NCBI GenBank assembly: GCA_028551475.1
Contig: CM052362.1
Location: forward strand, 13,694,521-13,758,520
From: Casuarina equisetifolia
Lineage: Eukaryota > Streptophyta > Magnoliopsida > Fagales > Casuarinaceae
Direction: 5' to 3'
DNA length: 64,000 nucleotides
The position numbers and the translations under genes are program-made. A model generated the notes under the pieces. That model made no database searches. It was not told the DNA's origin and was given only the letters and a program-made list of their open reading frames with translations. This document shows positions 1 through 12,173 of this stretch, in pieces. Positions within the stretch are counted from its first letter, which is position 1. Each line of letters opens with the position of its first letter.

Positions 1-1310
1 AACAGCACCACCCCCAAACTTGAATGAAGCATTCTCCTCAATGCTAAAAGAAAACAAAGTAATATAAAGAAGGAACAAGGAAACTCCCTTAATTGTAGGC
101 TATATCCATGTGAGCTGTGATGAATTTATGATGACATCTTTCCAATAAAAAGACTAATAAAATGCTTAGGTTGCATCTCAAGAAGCGCTTGCTTTATAGT
201 TTTCAACTAAACTATCCTCTATGTTGCTACTCAAGAAGGATAGAATTTCAAGAGTTTATGAGACAACTTGTGTTGCATGATGGTTAAGCATTTTGTAATC
301 AACACCACCATCTCATATAGTTCTAGTATCCTTTTGTTCTCTAGTATCTCTTTTAACAATTTTGCACAACTAGACATTTGAACTGGAACCTCTACAAAAG
401 GAATGTTAAAAACTGCTTATCTTTTTCGCATTGCTAGTATCTTTAGGGAGATAAGCTAAAGGCATAAAGGGCTTAGGATTTTCTAGAATTAGTTTACTCC
501 TAAGTACCTCCTCAAGTTGTATGCTAACATCTTTATCATCATCTTTGAAAATCTCATTGTCAACACCCTCTTCTCCCATTTGCATGCCACTTGTTAGGGT
601 TATTGTCTATGTGATATCTGTAAGGCTTTTCTCCATATTGCTAGGACCCTTTTGTCTTTTTGAGATCATACCAATCAACTGACTCATTTGCACCTCTAAT
701 CTTTTATTTAATGCTTCTTATCTTTGGAATCTCTCTTCACTTCTGCATTATCTTAGAAAACATGTCATCTAAATTAGGTTTTGCCTCTTTTGTTACGTTC
801 AATATTGCTTCAATGCTCTTCATAAAGTGCTTTATGGTAGTGGCCATCTTGTTGATCATGTCCTCTAAGTTAGGCTTTACCTTTTCTCTTTACTCAAATG
901 TTGGTGGCAATTTCATTTCATTCAGTTTACTCCATCAAAAATTTTAATGGTTGTCTCATCTCGGATTGTACACATTGGAGTAAGGATCATTGTACGACCT
1001 ATTCAAATTCTCAACACCATTAGCATATTCATTATATTAAGCATAAGAGTTACCTATGGACATTCCGTGCTTGCATGTACTCCACCACAAAATTCACATT
1101 CTTTATTCTTCAAGAACACTTCCCATTCTGCACGTAAGTCAATAAAAGTATCTCCTTTATATGCTGACTTGATCTCAAAGTAGTTTGCCTGACTTGTAGG
1201 CCTTTGGAAGCTTAATGTGTCATTCCAAAATGTTGGTGCAGCATAGTCTCTTAGGTGTCTACGTGTACCATCATTGTTCTCTATCCTTGTTGTTGAACAA
1301 CATAAATTTT
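1..1310 (-). mobile_element. Ty3/gypsy (Athila/Tat-like) gag remnant
   Basis: Reading the minus strand from about 1300 down gives gag-like pieces in shifting frames. First comes a start like RRHLRDYAAPTFWND followed by RPTSQANYFEIK, which matches the usual 'RxLxDY...ANxFExK' opening of Athila/Tat gag proteins. Then comes a Cys-rich piece, CEFCGGVHASTECP (about 1054-1095), resembling their CxxCGGxHxxxxC knuckle. Near 370-420 the minus strand reads NIPFVEVPVQMSSCAK, matching the segment before the protease in these polyproteins. Stops and frame changes separate the pieces, and most of the central gag is missing, so this is a decayed internal-deletion copy. Family assignment comes from remembered motifs, not a search. 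Confidence 0.6.
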
Positions 1311-1410
1311 TTTCTGCAAGAAAAATAAAAAGAAAGTAAAATAAAGGTAGCAAAAGCTAGATTAAACTTAAAAGCTATTCGGTATTAACTTTTAATCTTT
1401 AGTAAAACAA

Positions 1411-1434
1411 CTAATCCCCAATAACAATGCCAAA
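1411..1434 (-). other. Retroelement primer-binding region (decayed)
   Basis: On the minus strand this reads TTGGCATTGTTATTGGGGAT. It is a degraded form of the TGGCGCCGTTGCCGGGGA sequence that follows the 5' LTR in Athila/Tat elements. It lies just upstream of the gag start on the same strand, as expected. The bases to its right (minus GGGACGATACTCATACTTAT at about 1489-1508) also resemble the 3' end of such LTRs. Confidence 0.5.
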
Positions 1435-3100
1435 AACTTGTTTGGTGAAATTTTATATGCAAGTGTATATATTAAACAAGTAATATAATGATAAGTATGA
1501 GTATCGTCCCATAGAGACTAGTGATTACTAAGCTAACTAATTACTAATGATGAATAGATCCTAGAATTTATCTAGCAAATTGAAATGGTAGAACATGAAT
1601 TAAACAACTAAATTTAACCTAAACTTGATAATTAAAACATGTTAGAGCATCCAATTTTACCTAATTACTAGATATGAATGTAAATTATTTATGCTTGTAA
1701 GATTGATTATACTTATATGATTGTGAAATTTCCTAATCTATTCATTATCCTATGTTTAGGTATAGCAAACCTACTTAACTTATTAACTCAATATAGTTTT
1801 ACATGTGAATTGAAATCAACTAAGTGCACTAACATTTGTGAATATTCTAATTTACACCTAAAGTCACACAAACCACATTGTATATATCTATCCATATTAA
1901 TCTATAGTTACACATTATAAAAAGCAACTACATGTCATTTTTTGTCGATCTTTAACATGTAAATCAACTTATCTAAATAGTAGTTAATCACTTAAATGCA
2001 TTAAGTTCAGTAGCATGCAACTTCACATTTATAAAATATCTCACAAAACATAAATAATCATACCATTCATACATCATAATCAAGTTACATCATAACTCTA
2101 ATGCAATAAACTAAAACATAGTATTTATACAAATAGAAATAATGCAAGAAATTAAACAAAGTATTATGTAAATTAAAAATACCAAAATGTCTTCAATTCA
2201 TAAAAAGTTTGCACAATTCTGCATATTAGGCGGAGGAGAAGAAGCTATCCAAAAAAGGGGAAGAAAATGAGCCAACATGTGCTTTCACACATCGTCGCTA
2301 CTTGTTATCACGCGCCGTCGTACGCCACCATGCACCACCACCATTCTTCATGGAGACCTCCAGAAAGAACCCCTAGACACCAATATGTTCGAAGATCAAG
2401 TAGATTTGCTAGAAAATTGCCGAAAAAGGCCTAGTTTCGCTGGAAATCACCCACAAAAGGGCATTCGCCATTGATGCCTGAAATTGCCGCAAAACCACTT
2501 GAATCTGCTATAGAGACGCCGGAAATCGCACAAAAGGCTCATATCCGCTCCTTCCTCGCTGGAAAGCACCTAAAAATGGTCAGAAATACAAATGGGTTGT
2601 CGTCAGAAAATGCCGAATGGCAACATTCATCAGAAATACCGAACAAAAATGGCATCAGGTTTGTTGTTGCACGACCCTCAACCTCTTCACCCGATGCACA
2701 GTAGATGAACTCCAGTCATGCTCTCTATCTCTGATGCACTACCTTCTTCTCTCACCTCTTTTCCTACTTCACAATAATAGACCCCAAACTCGTTGCCCGA
2801 CTAACTCTTTTCTTGCTTTCTTTGCCTTTCACATTCACTTTCCACGTGCATGTTAGGAAATCATCTCTTTTGCTTGTTTTCTTTCTCTTTTTCTTCTATT
2901 TCACCTATTTTGGGTTTGTTACTTGAAATAAAAAAAATATACAAAAATATAAACAAATGCAAATATAGTTTAATAATTTATACATTAGATATTGCCTAAA
3001 ATAGTTACAATAACCCTATATAAAATAGAATTATCAGTTAGTTACTTGTTTAGTAGTTTGGGATTCATTTCTGAGGTATTAGGGGGCTAGATTGTTGAAG
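1435..3100 (-). repeat. Probable LTR of the Athila/Tat-like element; no gene seen
   Basis: This stretch lies where the 5' LTR of the minus-strand gag remnant should be. It is AT-rich on the left (to about 2220) and more GC-rich at 2220-2860. The right part has short open frames on the plus strand with no recognisable domain. I could not fix a TG...CA boundary or a target duplication, so the extent is approximate. Confidence 0.3.
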
Positions 3101-3915
3101 GAACTATAAAAGACTATAAAAATAAATAAATAAAAAGAATTTGATTTATGTTTAGACCCAGATTGGGTTTTAGAGTCCGGTAGGCCTTTTACAAGATCCC
3201 AAGTCCAAGCTTGTATCACATTGTTATGATCCTAAATCTTCCAGATTTTATTGCTGAAAGGTAGACAATAAAAGAATATTAAATCAAATTTAGTAGGTTT
3301 GTTTGACTTGCAATTAAAAACATTATAGTAATCACAACCATATCAATCCTCCTGGAGAAATTCAATGTACATGGAAACAATTGAGATTGTAAGGATTCCC
3401 TAGGATAACTTTGTCATATATGGACCTCCACATGGCGTAGTGCCTCGGATAACTTTTTATGTATTATTCTCCATATAGAAATGGACTAGAACATGTATTC
3501 AATTTTTGTCCTTTTCTTTATAAATTTTGTCCCCATCTAGCATGAGTTCTTTTTTTATGATTTTTTTTTTGGTAAAAGGTCAAATAATATATATCACCAC
3601 AAAAAAAAAATACATTGTTTAGTTACAATATTTTCATTTAAGCTCAATACTGCATTTAACAAATTTTAAATCTTTTACAAGAACTTATTACAACTATATA
3701 CTAACATCTTTATTTTTTAAAATGGTATTTGTATACTAGAACAACCAAATTAAGGAAATGATTGAGTGTTAGGAAATAAAATTGCAAGTTGTTGGCTTTT
3801 CCATCCTTCATTGAACAAGGACACGTATGTTTTTTTGCTTCCCTCTAATTAAGGGAGTGAGCCTGGAGGCAATCAAGTTGACTTTCAATTCATTAGGGTG
3901 AACTTCTTTGAGAAA
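3101..3915. other. AT-rich spacer upstream of dioxygenase pseudogene
   Basis: I see no coding signal, only A/T runs (for example about 3550-3610). It holds the former promoter region of the dioxygenase pseudogene. Confidence 0.4.
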
Positions 3916-6794
3916 ATGGAGAACCTCATATCAAGAAGGTCTTACTTGCAACTGGTTCCAAAATCTTACCAATTACCACCAGAAAGAAGGCCTCGTCATG
4001 ATGAAGTTCCTCTTTGTGAAACTCTTTCTGTGATTGGCATGGGAGAAGGGCTTTGTTTTGACCAAGCAAAACTCGTTAAACAGATTATAGACGCTTGCTT
4101 TGATCTTTTTCTTCTTCTTTTTTCACTTCATATTAGCGCTATGATAGCGATTTTAGAGCCATGTTTTAATCTCTTCCTAGAATCTTTATCAAAATTCCTT
4201 TTTTTTTTCCTTTCTTTGGAGAATATAAAACAGTCGATTAATCATGAGATTCCTGAAAAGCATGACGCATTGGACATAGTTAATGAGTTATCTGAATTGC
4301 CCAATGAGGACAAGGCAAGCATATTTTCTGATGACCCCAAGCAAAGTTGTAGACTCTACACAAGCATAAACTACCATAAAGAGAAAATACATTCCTGGAG
4401 AGATGCTCTACGGCACTCTTGTCGTCCTCTTGAGGAACATATGCAGTTTTGGCCAGAAAAGCTAGTCGTTACCGGTAGGTTTTGATTCATCCATGTATGA
4501 CCATTGAATTTTGAGTTCTGTGAGTGAAATGCAATGATCAGTTATATTAAAATTTTGTTACCTGAGCAAGCTCCTTAATATAGAATGTTATAATCAAAAC
4601 ATAACGGTTTAATGCTATAATTTCTACTTGTTATGGTACTCAAAAATTCAGTAGTTTCTAAACTCCCAAGTTTCACATAATCTGATGTTATTAGAACACA
4701 TAGAAATGCCATATTTTATTCACTGTTGGAGTTAGTTATCAAAGCTCGCAAACACTATAATTTGAATAGAATTATTTGTTGTAACCCCTTAATTGAATTC
4801 TATTTAAGAAGAAAAATCACTTGAGATTTTATGTATCTAGAGCAAATTCTTTTAAAGCTACTGTTGTATTCATACTCTACTGGAAAGAATATAATAAGAA
4901 AAAAAAACTATGGACTACATAAAATGTGGCCTTGCATGGTACATTTTTAGGCATGATCATAAACATTATGCCCTAACTATATAAAGAACTCAATATTGTG
5001 CATGCTTACCTACTACTTATCTCATAATCGGAGAATTGAATTTTCAGTAAATCTCATTCTCTTTATTTTGTCTACATATATTATATTCTCCCATCAAATG
5101 TAGCATTAGTATTGAAAAGAAAAACCAATTTGATAATGAGAAACTCTCATATTTTCTCCTATACATGGGGAGGTAGTTGGAAGTTATTCTGCAGAGGTGA
5201 GGAAGTTTAGCTTGCAGCTCCTGGATTCAATTTGTGAAGGATAAGGACTCGAATCTGAATTTTTCAGGGATGAATTCAGCCAAGTTCGGCTGATGGTAAT
5301 GAATCATTACTCTTAATGCCCAGATCCAAGTCTAACCTTGGGATTGCCGAAACATACCGATCCTAGTCTCATAACCCTCCTTCTACAAGGGGAGTTGCCC
5401 GGTCTACAAGTACTAAAGGTTGAACAATGGCTTGCAGTTAAGCCGCTCCCGAATGCATTTGTGGTTAACATAGGCGATACGCTACAGGTAAATCCCTCTT
5501 TCTCATCTTTGTTTTGCAGTTTTTTGCCTCCATTTTTTGAGATCGTTATACTGTCTGTCTTCCTTTAGTTAATTGATTTCAAGAGCTAGTAAAGTAGACG
5601 TAAGACCAAGATTTGGATGCTTGTGGTTAGTATGCTGTCATAGCTCCATGTTCTACAACCTACCATATTCCAATTTGATACGTGAGCCCCATGGTGCTAA
5701 TGTAGTGGCTTTTCGTGTTCCTTAGACATGGAGACATTTCCTTCTTTTTCAAGACAGTTTTAAGGATGTGAATACTCTCATATGATATCAAAGTCTAGGT
5801 TTTGAGTGAGATACTCTTTTTGCTTGTCAATTGGGTAGATCCTCATGGGAAGCATTTCTCCATGCTCAAGCAAGTGGATGTGTTCATATTTGATATCTAT
5901 ATTCTGCATTGTTTATATATTGGCATGGTATGTTTCTTATTTGTAAAGACATTTCACTTCTCACAAGTTGATTTTATGAAAGAAAGTTAACATTCTAATG
6001 TTCTTTCTTAAGAAGAAAGAGAAGAAACATGTTAGGGAAAAAAAAAAAAAAGGATAGGCTTCTTTAAATAGCCTTTGTCTAATAGGTTTTCATGCAATGC
6101 AAATAGCCCATATCAGATGCATTTGGAGATGCCTATGTTTATAGGAAACTTTTTTTTCTTTTTTTTTTAGGGTCACTTAGCATGTACTGGTTTCCTTATT
6201 TTAAGATGTGGATTTGTTTACAATCAATCTATTATATTCAGTGTATGAAGTTTAATATAGCAATTCAAAATTTTGAGTTTTTTTCCATAATATGTATAGT
6301 TATAGTTCCAAAATAAGAATTGATTTATAACTAATAAATCGATAAACTGCAAGTTGATCATTCAAAAAATATAGTAAATTGCAACATATCTCTATTTCTT
6401 TTCTATCAAACATGTGATAATTAATCATATTTCAATGTATGAGGTTTTACACAACTTTTGACACTTACATCCTCTAAATACTTATCATTCTACTTATAGG
6501 TTATCCGCAATGGGAAACTAAGAAGTGTTAAGCATAGGGTTGTGACCAACAAATATCTTTCTCAAAAGTCAATTGGTAGCTTCATTTCTTCTTCCCTCAA
6601 TTGTACCATTGGGCCTGCAAAAGCACTTTTTAGTGATTGTGTTCATCCACTACAAGGATTTTGTGTTTAAGGATTTTCTTAGCACCATTCAAGAAGACAA
6701 TCATGACAGAATTGAATCACTTAAGCGATGCAAAATTCATTATCAATTTTGTAAATCATGCATAAATTTATTGAACAGTCAATTGATCAAATGA
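3916..6794 (+). pseudogene. DMR6/H6H-like 2-oxoglutarate-Fe(II) dioxygenase pseudogene
   Basis: Exon 1 (about 3916-4474) starts at ATG 3916 and carries N-terminal family features: PPERRP, VPLCETLSVI, then INHEIPEKHDA and the FSDDPKQSCRLYTS and WRDALRHSC stretches. Exon 2 (5173-5487) has SYSAEVRKFSLQLLDSI, CPDPSLTLGLPKHTDPSLIT with the HxD iron ligands (His 5353, Asp 5359), and ends at a GTAAAT donor. Exon 3 (from 6500) has VIRNGKLRSVKHRVVTN with the second His ligand at 6533. Living relatives are soluble oxygenases such as DMR6-like or hyoscyamine-6-hydroxylase-like enzymes. This copy is broken: in-frame TAA at 5242-5244 and 5314-5316, a frame change near 6649 (the conserved tail KDFLSTIQEDNHD continues in another frame), Gln where the 2OG-binding Arg of RxS is expected, and about 45 unrelated residues inside exon 1. 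Confidence 0.8.
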
Positions 6795-8229
6795 TTAATT
6801 ATTGTGGTTGTATGTATATATTGTCCAACAACGAAGAGTTCTTATCTTAATAAGAGCTCAATTAATAATTCACTTAATAGATACAATCTTAACAATATGT
6901 TCCATTTATTTTATTTGTGTGGTTTTTGATTTACTCCTCAAACCTCTTGCCTTAGGGCCTTGCTTCTTTGGGCCTCATATGTCCCTAGACTTAAAAGAGT
7001 CTCTTAGAATAAACTAAACTTGTGTTCAATTGACTCTACATCTTTCAAGAGCTCAACATGAAAAGTACAGAGAACGATTCGGGATCACAGTTAACAAGCT
7101 TGAGCTCATCACTATGCACCTAAAGGGCAGCTTATGTGTCAACAAAAAGCCGGGAAAACATTGCACACGGCATCTACTTCCACCTATGGCTTTCCTCGAA
7201 GTAAAGGAATCTTTTTGTGACTATTCCCCATTTTTTGTACGGGCAGCGTGTGTGTGTGTGTGTAAAACTAAACAAAGAAGTTTTTTTGTTTTAATCAAAG
7301 ATGGTAATTGCATTTGTCTCTTTTTTGTTTCCTTCTAACTTTTACATATTTGAAGACGGTAAGTTTATGGCAATGTTAGGGGCTTTACAACCTCACTCAA
7401 CATCTAGCATCACATCTTCTAGTATTTTTTCCCCCTTCCATTTCAAAATTTGTATTCATTCCTCCGAAAGAAAAAACTTGTAGTTCTACGATTAGTAATA
7501 CTTATGAGATTTAGAATAAACATTTTGGACACTCTTCTCAAAAACACTTTTTGACACATAGCCAACATCTTATCTCTCTAAAATATTTTACATATTCCAT
7601 ATGCCCTTTAATTAAACAAACAAATTTTGTTTTTCTTATGATTCACTCTTTTAGGTCATCCCCTTTGACCTTATACATATCAATATCTAGAGCCCCATTG
7701 GCCCCTAATTGCAATGACACATGTTATTTCTTTACCAATGACTATTTTTCTTGTCACATGGACTTTTTTCTTTAGTTTAAAAAATTCCAAAAATACAAAA
7801 TTTTATTGTCATGATTTGCACTCAATTTGATGTCCAAGTTAAATGGATTCATTCCAACAATGGTATATGAACTTTTTCTTCTATGTGTTCTTTTTCTATC
7901 CTCCCTTGGCATTATTTACCAAAAGTTTTGTATTCAAACTCTATAATAAAATAGGGTTATTAAATACAAATATCATCACCTCCTAAATATGACATATGTT
8001 ATACTAATTAAGACTCAAATTTCCTCCTACATTTGAAAAGAGTGCATTCTCATTATCACATATCTTATCAAATACCTACTAGTAGATAATCTCAAACACT
8101 ACTTTTCCTATGAATTGTAATCCAATAAACCTCTCTAATTATTAAGTACTTCTACATCTTTAATTTTCATTATTATCTCATCACCTTAGGTCTTTGAATT
8201 AGGTTCACATCATATATCACTCGTATATG

Positions 8230-8266
8230 TTTTTTTTTTTTTTTTTGGGGGGGGGGGGGGGGGGGG
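8230..8266. repeat. T17-G20 homopolymer pair
   Basis: Seventeen T (8230-8246) followed directly by twenty G (8247-8266). The exact lengths may be unreliable because such runs are prone to assembly or sequencing error. Confidence 0.9.
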
Positions 8267-8404
8267 ATTTTCATTTTTTCTAAAAAGTTATCATAGCTAC
8301 AAAATCCTATTAGTTAAATGTTTTTTGTAACCATGATATAACCTTACGTGAAAACTCTCCTCTATGCCCATCCCCTGGTCAACTCCATATGTAGTCACCA
8401 CCGA

Positions 8405-8464
8405 TGCCCATAAATATCCTAGAGGATGCCTCATTGCCCATAGATATCCTAGAGGATGCCCTAT
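8405..8464. repeat. Tandem duplication, 30-bp unit
   Basis: Two adjacent 30-bp copies (8405-8434 and 8435-8464) with core ATATCCTAGAGGATGCC. They differ at only a few positions. CCTAGAGG is nearly palindromic. Confidence 0.9.
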
Positions 8465-8563
8465 TACCTTTACACATACATTATTGCCATCTCACCTTAA
8501 TGCCCTTGTTTTCATTTACATTTTGGCCTTAACTACATAAGAATATTTATGATAAAACAACTA

Positions 8564-8945
8564 GTTGTTAAAAATGCAATTCTCCATGGTCACTTTGATG
8601 AAAAGGCATGTATGCCACAACCTCAAGGATTTGTTGATTCCACAAATCTGCATTTTTTTTTTTTGTCATCTTAAAAATCCTTGCATTGCTTAAAGCAAGC
8701 TCCATGGGCATGAAATCATTGACTTTAGCCAATTTTTACAACTTCTTGGTTTAGAATTTTTAAGGTTGATTCCTCTTTATTCACTTTACAAAAACCCAAT
8801 TAAAGTATTTTTATTTTAGTCTATTTAAATGATATTATATTTACTAGCAATCCAAATGCTCCACTTTCCAAAATTTTCTCTCAATTGCAAAATTTTAGAA
8901 TCTTGTCTTATTGCCGTAAAGTCCACCTTCTTTGTGATCAAGGGG
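8564..8945 (+). mobile_element. Ty1/copia reverse-transcriptase fragment
   Basis: The plus strand reads VVKNAILHGHFDEKACMPQP then QGFVDSTN at 8564-8645, the copia RT block 'DVKNAFLHGxLDExVxMxQPxGF'. Further on come CHLKNP and, after frame changes and stops, KNPIKVFLF and MILYLLAIQMLHFPKFSLNC, which match the region around the YVDD site. The fragment is short, lacks LTRs and is frame-disrupted, so it is an old relic. Confidence 0.7.
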
Positions 8946-9436
8946 AGCCCCAAATTGCTTGAGGAACTCCGGCCTATACTCATTCAGTGATACTAGAGCG
9001 AACTAAATTGGAGAAAATACAATCTAAACCATATTTCCACAGATTGGAACCAGCATATATACAAACTAAGACCAGCCAACAAAAAGCCCTATGAACTATG
9101 AATGAAAAAGACTCACAAATTTAGCACGCCAAGGATTGAAATATTTGGAAAACCCTCAAATGAAAACCTAGGCGTTCGAAACAAAATTTGAGGAAAACAA
9201 TGATTTTGAACGTTATCCGTCAGATTGAGACCAAAATCAGAGATAATTGACTCTTGCGAACAAGAAAACCTTATGCTGTCTAGTTGGAAACAACTCAAGT
9301 AAATCGTATTTAGGATTGAAGCAACTGACATTAAAGCCAAAATAAAGAACAAATTCTAAAATTTGGGTACCATGAAAAGAAACATAGTTGACAGACTTGA
9401 GAGAGAATCTAAAAAGAATTCTTAAAATTTCACTAC

Positions 9437-9565
9437 GCAAAACTATTGCCAAATTTAGAAAGAAAAAAGCCTAAGATTATCTATGGCAAATATTGCTGCG
9501 TAAAACTATTGGCAAATTTAGAAAGGAAAAAAAATAACTAAAATTATCTATGGCAAATGTTGCTG
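9437..9565. repeat. Tandem duplication of about 64 bp
   Basis: Two adjacent imperfect copies (about 9437-9498 and 9499-9565), each running from an AAAACTATTG-type start to ATCTATGGCAAATRTTGCTGC. The second carries a short A-rich insertion. Confidence 0.85.
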
Positions 9566-10293
9566 CAGCAACACTTATGCTATGAATTCTTTCTAACTCG
9601 TATAAAGAGAAAAAAAAATTAAATCAATTCCAAATCCTAAACAATTTTCCTTCTTTGTTGTCATCCATTTAATAGGATGATATTATTTCAGCGGGAGGAT
9701 CACCAACATATATGATTTCCCCATGTTATGTATGGCCTCGGATGAAATTAGTGCAAAATTTATAATGGCTTCTCACAATTTTGATCGCCAAGCCTCCATA
9801 TGCTGACAACTTCAACCGGCGAAATTATTAAACATAAGGAGAGGAGGAGGAGAGGAGGAGGAGAGCAAGCGGGCCAAAATATGAAAGCAGCGTTTAAGTG
9901 GAATCTTGTTAAAGCCCCAAAGAGAGTTTTCTTGGCACCCTGAAACCTGGGTCTGCGTCCACATGGACCCCCAAAATGGAAAGTTCAGATGAACATACTC
10001 TACTCTCGGTGAAGCTGGCCCTATTTGAAATCCTTATTAACAATTGATAGTTGGTCGCATTGCATTGCAGGATGTGCTTCCACGTTCCAACTAAAACCTC
10101 AATTTTCTCTCCCTAATTACATGTACCATAAGATAACGTGTTAGTCATGGTTTTCGTGCTTACTAACGTAATTGAAAATTTAAGGCAGGCCAATTTGTTT
10201 GTTCACAGCTATAATAGAATCATAATTAACTTCTAACACTAAAAAAAATGTAATTGAAATTAGAAGATCTAAAGTTTCAATTCAAAGTTAATT

Positions 10294-10470
10294 TAAGAGT
10301 TAAAAAGATATTTTTTATTTAAAAATTATTATAATGGATCATACTTTTAATATATAATTTTTATGTTTCATACACACTATCTTACATAATAGGTAATATT
10401 AGACTTAAATTTATATGAAGTAAAACAAATTTAACTTAAACTCCAATACCAAATTAAGATGCTTAAAAAA
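10294..10470. repeat. AT-rich dispersed repeat, copy 1
   Basis: It begins AAGAGTTAAAA and later contains ATGAAGTAAAACAAATTTAA. The same blocks occur in the same order at 49097-49260, so this looks like one dispersed repeat family. No terminal repeats or coding potential were found. Confidence 0.6.
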
Positions 10471-10574
10471 AATTAAAAAAATAATTATTTAAATTTTACC
10501 ACAAGAAATAAGTCACGTACACACTTAATAATCATACAGAACAACTTCATATATCATATTAACTTAGTTTGACT

Positions 10575-10787
10575 TCATTGCCATAAAGGCAACGACTTTT
10601 CATCCTCTTGCGATCCTACTTCTCGGAAGTCCACATCATTAAGAAACTCTAGCTTGCGTGCCATTTCCCGAGCGTAGCTTAGAATCCAACTCCAATGAAA
10701 AGTAGTCCCCTTTTCCTCTTTTGCTTGGCCAATGAAGGATGACTTCGTAGGTAAGAATGGTGTAAAGTCTCGCGCTTCAGGCTCAGC
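10575..10787 (-). pseudogene. Orphan coding-like segment, family unknown
   Basis: The minus strand stays open for 70 codons from 10787 to a TGA at 10575-10577. It reads like real protein: AEPEARDFTPFLPTKSSF, then HWSWILSYAREMARKLEFLN, ending KSLPLWQ. The open frame begins exactly after ACAAGTAG on the minus strand, a fair splice acceptor, so it could be the last exon of a gene. I found no partner exon upstream on that strand (10790-11600) and recognise no domain. It is a gene relic, an unrecognised 3' exon, or chance. Confidence 0.3.
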
Positions 10788-12071
10788 CTACTTGTCTTTG
10801 AGAAAGCTTGGTGATTACTTTTCTGATCAGTTTAAATTCGTGCCATGATTGCTGCTACTCATTTTCGATCACATCGAATGGGTATTCTGAACGTACGTTG
10901 CATTATCAACAACTGTTTCAGATATTTCATTCTTTTTGTGTTAAATTTCCCCTCTACCTTATCCTTTCGATTTTAGACATTCCAAATAGAGATTGCTATC
11001 TTCGAGGAAAAAAAAAAAAGGTACGATGTTGCTTAATCTAAACGACATCAAAGGGGCATTCTGACACGTGGGACATTCTTTTTTCACCAAAAAGAAAAAA
11101 GAAAACGCATTTACTTTCAAATCAAGATTTTAAGTATAAAACAAAATTATTAATATAATATCATGAATTATATTTTTAATTTTACCACTAATAAATTAAC
11201 TTACTCAAAACAAGAAACAAGAAATAATAAAAACTTAAATTTTTGTCATAAATTATTTGTAAAAAAGAAAAATTCACATTTTGTTAGAAATACCTTTATA
11301 TATTTTCTTAATTATTTTCTTAACTCACCTTGAGATGCTTATCATACAGTGTAAATTATTATTATTATTAAAATGAGGTTAAAAAACTTACCATTTAGCA
11401 TTATTTATTATTAGAATCAAATTATTTTAACAAGCTAATTTGTACAAAACTGTATATAGCTGAACTAGATAGAAAGCAATGTATAACAGATTTCTAATTT
11501 TTTTATCTTTTCTCTCAACATCGGTCATCTCATACTGGTCTCCTCCTTTTCAGTGAAATAAGAAACTCAGCGTGCCTTCTGGAACAACCTTATTTGCTGA
11601 AAACGAAACTCCGATGTGGGGGTGTGGCATCACAATCGGGACAGTTTAGGAGTACAACAGAAGTAACAACAGTCGAGCCCGTCATCCCCCCCATGTGTCT
11701 CGACCTCACTGGATTCCGTGGACCAAAGGATGAACGCAAATCCTGCTGAGTTCAAAGGCTTTTCGGACCGGGACTCATTATTCCTCATCATGACAAAGCC
11801 AGGAGAGCAAACCCGTGTTCGCCACGTGCCGACGCTCCCTATCCCTTTTACGTATACACTTGCCGGCAAGCCGACCAACAGCACCAACCGTATAACCTAC
11901 CGTGTAAGAAATGCACAAAGGCGCCACCTCGCTTTACCACTCCGAATTTGCCCTTCTCCTGGAGTCCGATTTACACGAGTCCTCCTCCTTTTTCTCTGTC
12001 AAATAATTTGGGGCAAAATGCAGGAAGACAAAATATGGGAATACCAAGCATGAACGTATAACACGTGATAA
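10788..12071. other. Intergenic with a GC-richer island
   Basis: AT-rich to about 11530. From about 11560 to 12050 the sequence is clearly GC-richer and has open frames on both strands (11630-11887 minus, 11718-12053 plus) with no recognisable domain. It could be a lost gene's promoter or exon, or part of an element. Confidence 0.35.
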
Positions 12072-12173
12072 GTTCATATAGACGCGTCTTTTTCAAAAGA
12101 TAAAATAATTTGCATCTCAAAGAATTTGCTTCTTTGTTCATATAGACGCGTCTTTTTCAAAAGATAAAATAAT
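12072..12173. repeat. Direct repeat, perfect 38-bp copies
   Basis: Copies at 12072-12109 and 12136-12173, both beginning GTTCATATAGACGCGTCTTT, are separated by 26 bp. The right copy overlaps the 3' end of the gag reading frame, so the repeat marks where the gypsy element is truncated. Confidence 0.9.

Larger units (their letters stand above)
6795..8563. other. Intergenic, no gene recognised
   Basis: Mostly AT-rich sequence. A short open frame at 7030-7338 shows no domain I recognise and runs into a GT repeat at about 7250. No RNA gene or complete element was seen. Confidence 0.4.
8946..10574. other. Intergenic, no gene recognised
   Basis: Short minus-strand open frames at 9113-9452 have no recognisable domain. 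The stretch holds a ~64-bp tandem duplication, a GGA-rich tract at about 9838-9868 and an AT-rich repeat at 10294-10470. Confidence 0.4.

Noticed and set aside
2277-2856. Series of overlapping plus-strand frames
   Set aside because: They lie where the LTR of the Athila/Tat-like element should be and show no domain.
7030-7338. 102-codon plus-strand frame after the dioxygenase pseudogene
   Set aside because: Not similar to the dioxygenase C-terminus or any family I know; it ends in a GT repeat.
8230-8266. G20 run as a quadruplex or regulatory element
   Set aside because: A homopolymer pair between AT-rich sequence with no gene nearby; length may be an artefact.
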